A stretch of DNA of 10,578 nt from RGIG8748 sp045646525 (lineage in GTDB: Bacteria > Bacillota > Clostridia > UMGS1810), in NCBI GenBank assembly GCA_045646525.1, contig JAZRKX010000019.1, positions 1 through 10,578 on the forward strand, read 5' to 3'. This document shows, piece by piece, positions 7,497 through 10,578 of the stretch. The notes under the pieces are model-generated. The model saw only the letters and a list, made by a program, of their open reading frames with translations. It was not told where the DNA came from and did not search any database. Each line of letters starts with the position of its first letter. Positions within the stretch are counted from its first letter, which is position 1. Both the position numbers and the translations under genes were made by a program.

Positions 7497-7497
7497 C

Positions 7498-8331
7498 TTA
7501 TATATCCTGCTTTCCTGTAATGTTTTTGAGCGAGAGTACATCGTAGAGTGTCCTGTCGTACACCTTTATAAGCTTTGTCTTTTTTGTGCTGGCCTTTATT
7601 ATAACCTCGTCGCTGCTCTCAAGTTCAAAGCCGTGCTGACCGTCTGTAGTGAGCATCGAGTGTCTGGAAAAGCTGTCCTTAAGGCATACCCTTACTGTCT
7701 TATCTGCAGGAACAACTATAGACGAAGAAAAGTTCGTATGCGGACAAATAGGAGTAATAACCGATGCAAAAAGCCCCGTATCTACAATGGGTCCTCCTGC
7801 GCTTAAGTTGTAGCCTGTACTTCCCGTGGGAGTGGATACTATGAGTCCGTCGCCGTCATAGCTTGCGACAAGACTGTCTTCCACGAACACATTTGTAGAT
7901 ATCATCCTGCGAAATGAGGAACGCGATACCACAAAATCATTTAATGCAGAATTCACATATACATTTCTGCCTGCCCTATTAACCGTTGCCTCCAGCATGA
8001 AGCGCTCTTCCACGGTATATTTTCCCGAAAGAAGACACTCTATGGCATAGCCTGCATCTGCCTTTTCCACCTCGGCAAGAAAGCCGAGTGTGCCAAGATT
8101 GATGCCCAGTATGGGCACTTCCTCACGGGCGGCATCCGCAGCGCAGGTTAATATGGTGCCGTCACCGCCAAGCACAATGGCTACATCTGCACCGCAGATG
8201 GCATTTGCATAGTCTTTGGAAGATGTGGCAACCTTTACAGAGCACTCTCTTCCTAAAAGCTCTTTTATTTTATTTGTGTATGTAAGGTTTGTATCCTTAT
8301 CGATATTTGTAATAAGTGCAATGTTTTTCAT
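7498..8331 (-). CDS. nadK: NAD kinase
   Basis: This cytoplasmic enzyme phosphorylates NAD to NADP and is essential in most bacteria. It has 277 residues from this start. The signature GGDGT is at 55-59, followed by GINLGTLGFL (76-85), ND at 131-132 for substrate binding and STPTGSTGYNLSAGGPIV (166-183), which holds the catalytic and nucleotide-contacting loop. The start at 8331 is chosen because MKNIALITN matches the family N terminus and GGTGG lies about five bases upstream; an earlier in-frame ATG at 8358 sits within the ARG-box region, one base from a second TATAAT. First gene of the operon continuing into argR, recN, the dCMP deaminase and tatD. Upstream genes often found with it in Clostridia (xseA, xseB, ispA, dxs, tlyA) are absent; nhaC and a PepSY-like gene lie there instead. 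Confidence 0.96.
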   Translation of the reverse strand: MKNIALITNIDKDTNLTYTNKIKELLGRECSVKVATSSKDYANAICGADVAIVLGGDGTILTCAADAAREEVPILGINLGTLGFLAEVEKADAGYAIECLLSGKYTVEERFMLEATVNRAGRNVYVNSALNDFVVSRSSFRRMISTNVFVEDSLVASYDGDGLIVSTPTGSTGYNLSAGGPIVDTGLFASVITPICPHTNFSSSIVVPADKTVRVCLKDSFSRHSMLTTDGQHGFELESSDEVIIKASTKKTKLIKVYDRTLYDVLSLKNITGKQDI

Positions 8332-8343
8332 AAATTCCACCCA

Positions 8344-8357
8344 TGCATAAAAATTCA
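8344..8357 (-). promoter_or_regulatory. ARG box (ArgR operator), with an imperfect second copy
   Basis: The minus strand reads TGAATTTTTATGCA, an exact fit to the ArgR/AhrC consensus TGNATWWWWATNCA. It lies about 6 to 19 bases after the predicted start of the nadK operon. A second, weaker fit (12 of 14) overlaps the -10 box at 8364-8377, with centres 20 bp apart, roughly the spacing of paired ARG boxes bound by one hexamer. The region is AT-rich, so the weak copy could be chance. Confidence 0.6.
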
Positions 8358-8369
8358 TTATACATAATA

Positions 8370-8398
8370 ATTATACACTTTTGTTATACAAAAGTCAA
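8370..8398 (-). promoter_or_regulatory. Sigma-A promoter of the nadK-argR-recN operon
   Basis: The -35 TTGACT (8398-8393) and a perfect -10 TATAAT (8375-8370) are 17 bp apart. The predicted start is near 8363, about 30 nt before the nadK ATG. The -35 box directly abuts the stop codon of the preceding small gene. Confidence 0.82.
8377..8395. repeat. 19-bp palindrome filling the nadK promoter spacer
   Basis: ACTTTTGT and ACAAAAGT are perfect 8-nt inverted arms with a 3-nt centre. They fill the whole space between -35 and -10 and share two bases with the -35. It has the size and position of a dimeric repressor site. It does not match the ARG-box consensus. A weak terminator for the upstream gene is less likely, because no T-run follows on either strand. 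Confidence 0.6.
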
Positions 8399-8755
8399 TT
8401 ACTCTCTGTAATCCATGCCTATTATTTCTCCGTTGTTTCTGTCTACATAGAAAACTACGGGACCAAGTAATCCGTCCTGAGTTGTGTTAAAGGTTATTTT
8501 GTACACGCTCTTGCCTGTAAGCTTTACTTCCTTATCAAAAAGATATATGGACGGCTGTGTTTTGAAAACCATCTCTTCTGCCTTTGGATTGTCAAAATTT
8601 ATGATGGTTTCTTTTGATTTATCGTCTATTTCGCGCTTGACTCTTTCTATTGCTTCTTCTATTGTTATTGGTGAGAGGGTGCTTATATGGCTCCCTGCAT
8701 ACAAAAATCCGATAAATACAAACATGGCTAAAATAATTACAAGTGCTTTTTTCAT
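8399..8755 (-). CDS. Small membrane-anchored PepSY-like protein
   Basis: The 118-residue protein has an N-terminal hydrophobic segment (residues 4-20) after two lysines. It is either an uncleaved anchor or a signal peptide with a possible cut near LYAGS. The rest is predicted to lie outside the cell. The remainder resembles a PepSY domain: TIEEAIERVKREI (31-43) as the first helix, then VYKITFN (84-90) and VVFYVDRNNGEIIGMDYRE (100-118), which fits the usual pattern of a strand, VD, N/T-G-E and I/V-G. PepSY domains are small extracytoplasmic modules thought to modulate proteases or other partners; no function is known here. Ribosome site GAGGGG is eight bases before the ATG. It follows nhaC by 23 bp with no terminator between, so the two are probably co-transcribed. 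The family call is by eye and moderate. Confidence 0.75.
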   Translation of the reverse strand: MKKALVIILAMFVFIGFLYAGSHISTLSPITIEEAIERVKREIDDKSKETIINFDNPKAEEMVFKTQPSIYLFDKEVKLTGKSVYKITFNTTQDGLLGPVVFYVDRNNGEIIGMDYRE

Positions 8756-8778
8756 TTCAACCCCTCTGTTTTAATCCA

Positions 8779-10089
8779 TCAGTGAGTATATTTCTTTGTA
8801 CATACGATAGCCGCAAGCGAGCTTATGCCCAAAAGATATGGATAGAAAAGCTTGGGTATAATCTCGAGCGCGGAAATCTGTGCACCCAATGAAGATACCG
8901 CTGAAATTGCTACCAGCATCTGTGCACCGTAAGGCAAAATTGCCTGAAACACACAGGAAAAGGTATCTAAAATCGAAGCCGCTTTTCTGGGCGAGATTCC
9001 GTAATCCTTTGCAATTTCGCTTGCAATGGGATTTGCCATAACAATCGCCACGGTATTATTGGCAGTGGCAATATCGAGCACTCCCACAAGAACACCCATA
9101 CCGACCTGACCTGCCTTTTTGCCCCGGAAAACCTTTTTAATTCCCGTAAGAAGTGCATCAAAACCGCCATGTTCACGAATGAGAGCGCAGATTGCAGAAA
9201 CCAGAATTGTAACAATGATTGTTTCAAACATTCCCGATGCACCTGCACCCATATTTGAAATTAGTTCCGTAGGCTGTGTGCTACCTGTTAAAAGCATTAT
9301 AAAAGAGCCTGAGACAATGCCTGTCAAAAGAACCAAAAACACATTGACGCCCAAAACACCGCCGATTAAAACGAGTATGTAAGGGATTAATTGTACAAGA
9401 TTATAATCATTTACAACTGCACCGCTGATTTGTGTGGCAAATGACATTATCATAAGGACAATCAATGTAATTATTGCCGCAGGCAAAGCTATAAAAAAGT
9501 TTTCCCTGAACTTATCTTTCATTGCGCAGCCTTGTCCGTTACAAGCGGCAATGGTTGTATCGGAAATAAAGGAGAGATTATCACCAAACATCGAACCGCC
9601 GATTACCGCAGCTACACAAAGCGGCATATCAAAGCCCGATGCCTTTGAAACGGCAACCGCTATTGGTGTTAAAAGGGTAATTGTTCCCACAGAGGTTCCC
9701 ATAGCCAGCGACACAAAACTGCTTACTGCAAAAAGCACCATAACGGCAAATTGAGGCGGGATAATTGACAGCATGAAATATGCAACGCTCTCGGCACTTT
9801 CTCTGCCCACAACACCCACAAAAATGCCTGCTTCCAGAAATATAAGTATCATGGTGAAGATGTTCTTATCTCCTACGCCTTGCCCCATAATTTCAAGTTT
9901 TTTGTCCAGATTGAGTTTTCTGTTTTGAAGACACGCCACCAAGAGTGCTGTCAAAAAAGCTACAACAATGGGAATATTATAAAATCCCATAGGAATTTTT
10001 AAAACATACTCGAACAAAATTCCAAGTCCCAAATATAAAACCAAAAATACTCCAATGGGAATAAGTGCTTTAACATTTCCTTTTTTCAT
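8779..10089 (-). CDS. nhaC: NhaC-family Na+/H+ antiporter
   Basis: The 436-residue polytopic membrane protein, with about eleven or twelve hydrophobic segments, belongs to the ion transporter superfamily that includes NhaC. The most telling motif is GGSMFGDNLSFISDTTIAAC (about 189-208 from this start), the NhaC-type GD-x2-S-x2-SDTT signature thought to lie at the ion path. GTSVGTITLLTPIAVAVSK (about 140-158) is also typical. Family members exchange Na+ for H+; others in the group carry lysine, malate-lactate or other organic ions, so the true substrate is open. The start at 10089 is preferred because AGGAG lies eight bases before it; an in-frame TTG at 10113 would put that site inside the gene. 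It has its own promoter (10137-10165) and leads into the PepSY-like gene. Confidence 0.9.
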   Translation of the reverse strand: MKKGNVKALIPIGVFLVLYLGLGILFEYVLKIPMGFYNIPIVVAFLTALLVACLQNRKLNLDKKLEIMGQGVGDKNIFTMILIFLEAGIFVGVVGRESAESVAYFMLSIIPPQFAVMVLFAVSSFVSLAMGTSVGTITLLTPIAVAVSKASGFDMPLCVAAVIGGSMFGDNLSFISDTTIAACNGQGCAMKDKFRENFFIALPAAIITLIVLMIMSFATQISGAVVNDYNLVQLIPYILVLIGGVLGVNVFLVLLTGIVSGSFIMLLTGSTQPTELISNMGAGASGMFETIIVTILVSAICALIREHGGFDALLTGIKKVFRGKKAGQVGMGVLVGVLDIATANNTVAIVMANPIASEIAKDYGISPRKAASILDTFSCVFQAILPYGAQMLVAISAVSSLGAQISALEIIPKLFYPYLLGISSLAAIVCTKKYTH

Positions 10090-10136
10090 GCTTTTTCTCC
10101 TATAAAATATCAAGTATAAATTCGTCGATATGATAA

Positions 10137-10165
10137 ATTATAGCATATAAAATGCAAAATAACAA
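10137..10165 (-). promoter_or_regulatory. Sigma-A promoter of nhaC
   Basis: The -35 TTGTTA (10165-10160) and a perfect -10 TATAAT (10142-10137) are 17 bp apart. The predicted start near 10130 gives a leader of about 40 nt. It lies after the terminator at 10203-10232, so nhaC need not depend on transcription from further upstream. Confidence 0.7.
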
Positions 10166-10202
10166 GTTCACTTTTGAATCAAAATTTGTATTTATCGGGC
10201 AA

Positions 10203-10232
10203 ACAAAAAAGACCTCGCTAAAAGCGAAGTCC
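10203..10232 (-). terminator. Intrinsic terminator ending the unassigned RNA
   Basis: On the minus strand GACUUCGCU (10231-10223) pairs with AGCGAGGUC (10219-10211) around a 3-nt loop, with one G-U pair, and is followed by six U. A further 6-bp pair, UCGGGC (10249-10244) with GCCCGA (10200-10195), brackets it and could serve as an alternative structure. Confidence 0.82.
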
Positions 10233-10400
10233 TCAATCGCCCAGCCCGACTTATTCGCGGCGTCAGAGGTCAACTGCAGCAAATCACCTTCGCGCCGTAG
10301 AGGGCGCTCGCTTCTTTGACAGTTTTGGCTCGTGTAGCCCCTGCCCGTTCATTTTCGCCGTTGGCTCAATTCACGGGGGTCTACTACGTACTTTCCGAGC
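10203..10400 (-). ncRNA. Putative structured RNA of unknown class
   Basis: No convincing protein gene lies in the 370-nt stretch between nhaC and the 5S gene. On the minus strand it folds into two long hairpins. Hairpin A spans 10400-10328: GCUCG/CGAGC, GUAG/CUAC, then CCC and CCGU with ACGG and GGGG, capped by a purine-rich loop holding GCC-AAC-GGC. Hairpin B spans 10320-10269: GUCAA/UUGAC, AGCGA/UUGCU, GCGCC/GGCGC, with the one-sided bulge GAAGGUGAU. A terminator ends the unit. A TATAAA lies so that transcription could start at hairpin A, but its -35 is poor. It may be an independent RNA of about 200 nt, or a leader for nhaC. It lacks the conserved cores of lysine, T-box, cobalamin, M-box and c-di-AMP riboswitches, and of RNase P, SRP and tmRNA, as far as I can judge by eye. 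Confidence 0.5.
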
Positions 10401-10423
10401 GAAATTTATATTCGTTGGAGTAA

Positions 10424-10460
10424 AAAAAATACACCGTACTAAAAGTACGGTGTATTTTTT
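10424..10460 (-). terminator. Terminator after the 5S rRNA gene
   Basis: Perfect 17-nt arms (10424-10440 and 10444-10460), with the core ATACACCGTACT, surround AAA. A run of eight T follows on the minus strand. It begins two bases after the 3' end of the 5S gene, so it marks the end of an rRNA operon lying to the right. Confidence 0.92.
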
Positions 10461-10461
10461 A

Positions 10462-10578
10462 CCCCAGCGACGTCCTACTTTCCCAGGCAGCTGCCCGCCA
10501 AGTATCATCGGCACTGCAGAGCTTAACTACTGTGTTCGGTATGGGTACAGGTGTGTCCTCTGCGTCATTGCCACTGAG
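10462..10578 (-). rRNA. rrf: 5S ribosomal RNA
   Basis: The minus strand carries the universal 5S landmarks: CCCAUACCGAACACAG, GUUAAGCUCU, GUGCCGAUGAUACU and GUAGGACGUCGC. Lined up by eye with B. subtilis 5S, the first 16 and last 17 bases match in length, so the gene is probably complete at 117 nt, with its 5' end at the very edge of the window. The terminal stem CUCAG/CUGGG pairs with one G-U. It is the last gene of an rRNA operon whose 23S would lie to the right. Confidence 0.96.

Noticed and set aside
7060..7806. Long plus-strand reading frame opposite argR and nadK
   Set aside because: It is the antisense shadow of two clear genes, with Cys/Ser-rich composition, no ribosome site and no recognisable domain.
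10100..10282. Minus-strand reading frame of 60 codons upstream of nhaC
   Set aside because: It passes through the terminator and the nhaC promoter, changes abruptly to AT-rich hydrophobic sequence, and has no ribosome site.
10203..10400. Lysine riboswitch before nhaC
   Set aside because: NhaC-family genes can carry one, and GGCUGGG is present, but AGAGGUGC and the GCCGAAG-type core are not in the required order.
1..10578. Mobile elements, CRISPR arrays, tRNA genes, toxin-antitoxin or defence genes
   Set aside because: No transposase, integrase, direct-repeat array, tRNA cloverleaf or defence-type protein was seen on either strand.

Overview
The window looks like chromosomal DNA from an endospore-forming Firmicute, most likely class Clostridia. 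The reasons are the spore-maturation pair spmA-spmB, a tetrahydrofolate riboswitch in front of folT, the Firmicute gene order nadK-argR-recN, Firmicute-type sigma-A promoters with strong Shine-Dalgarno sites, and a Gram-positive-like 5S rRNA. I see no insertion sequence, phage gene, CRISPR array or tRNA. Almost everything is on the minus strand; only metG is on the plus strand.

Read in the transcription direction of the minus strand (right to left), the window opens with the 5S rRNA gene, whose 5' end falls on the last base, followed by a near-perfect rRNA-operon terminator. Next is a stretch of about 200 nt with no gene that can fold into two long hairpins with purine-rich joints and ends in an intrinsic terminator. 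It is probably an unassigned structured RNA. Then come nhaC (own promoter) and a small membrane-anchored PepSY-like protein. A second strong promoter drives nadK-argR-recN-dCMP deaminase-tatD, which are tightly packed with gaps or overlaps of only a few bases. That promoter carries a perfect 8+3+8 palindrome between -35 and -10 and an exact consensus ARG box just after the predicted start site, so the ArgR encoded in the operon may control it.

At the end of tatD a consensus promoter begins a THF (folate) riboswitch leader for folT, the substrate-binding subunit of an ECF folate transporter. folT converges on metG (methionyl-tRNA synthetase with a C-terminal tRNA-binding domain), and the two share a bidirectional terminator. 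Divergent from metG lies spmA-spmB, overlapping by four bases and ended by a 36-bp perfect palindromic terminator. The far left end (about 17-133) holds a compact three-way-junction-like inverted repeat structure of unknown identity, again with purine-rich joints on the minus strand.

Functionally this is mostly housekeeping: NADP synthesis, arginine-responsive control, recombination repair, pyrimidine nucleotide supply, folate uptake and translation. The parts most worth a second look are the regulatory and non-coding elements: the folT switch, the nadK operator region, and the two unassigned RNA-like elements at the window's ends.
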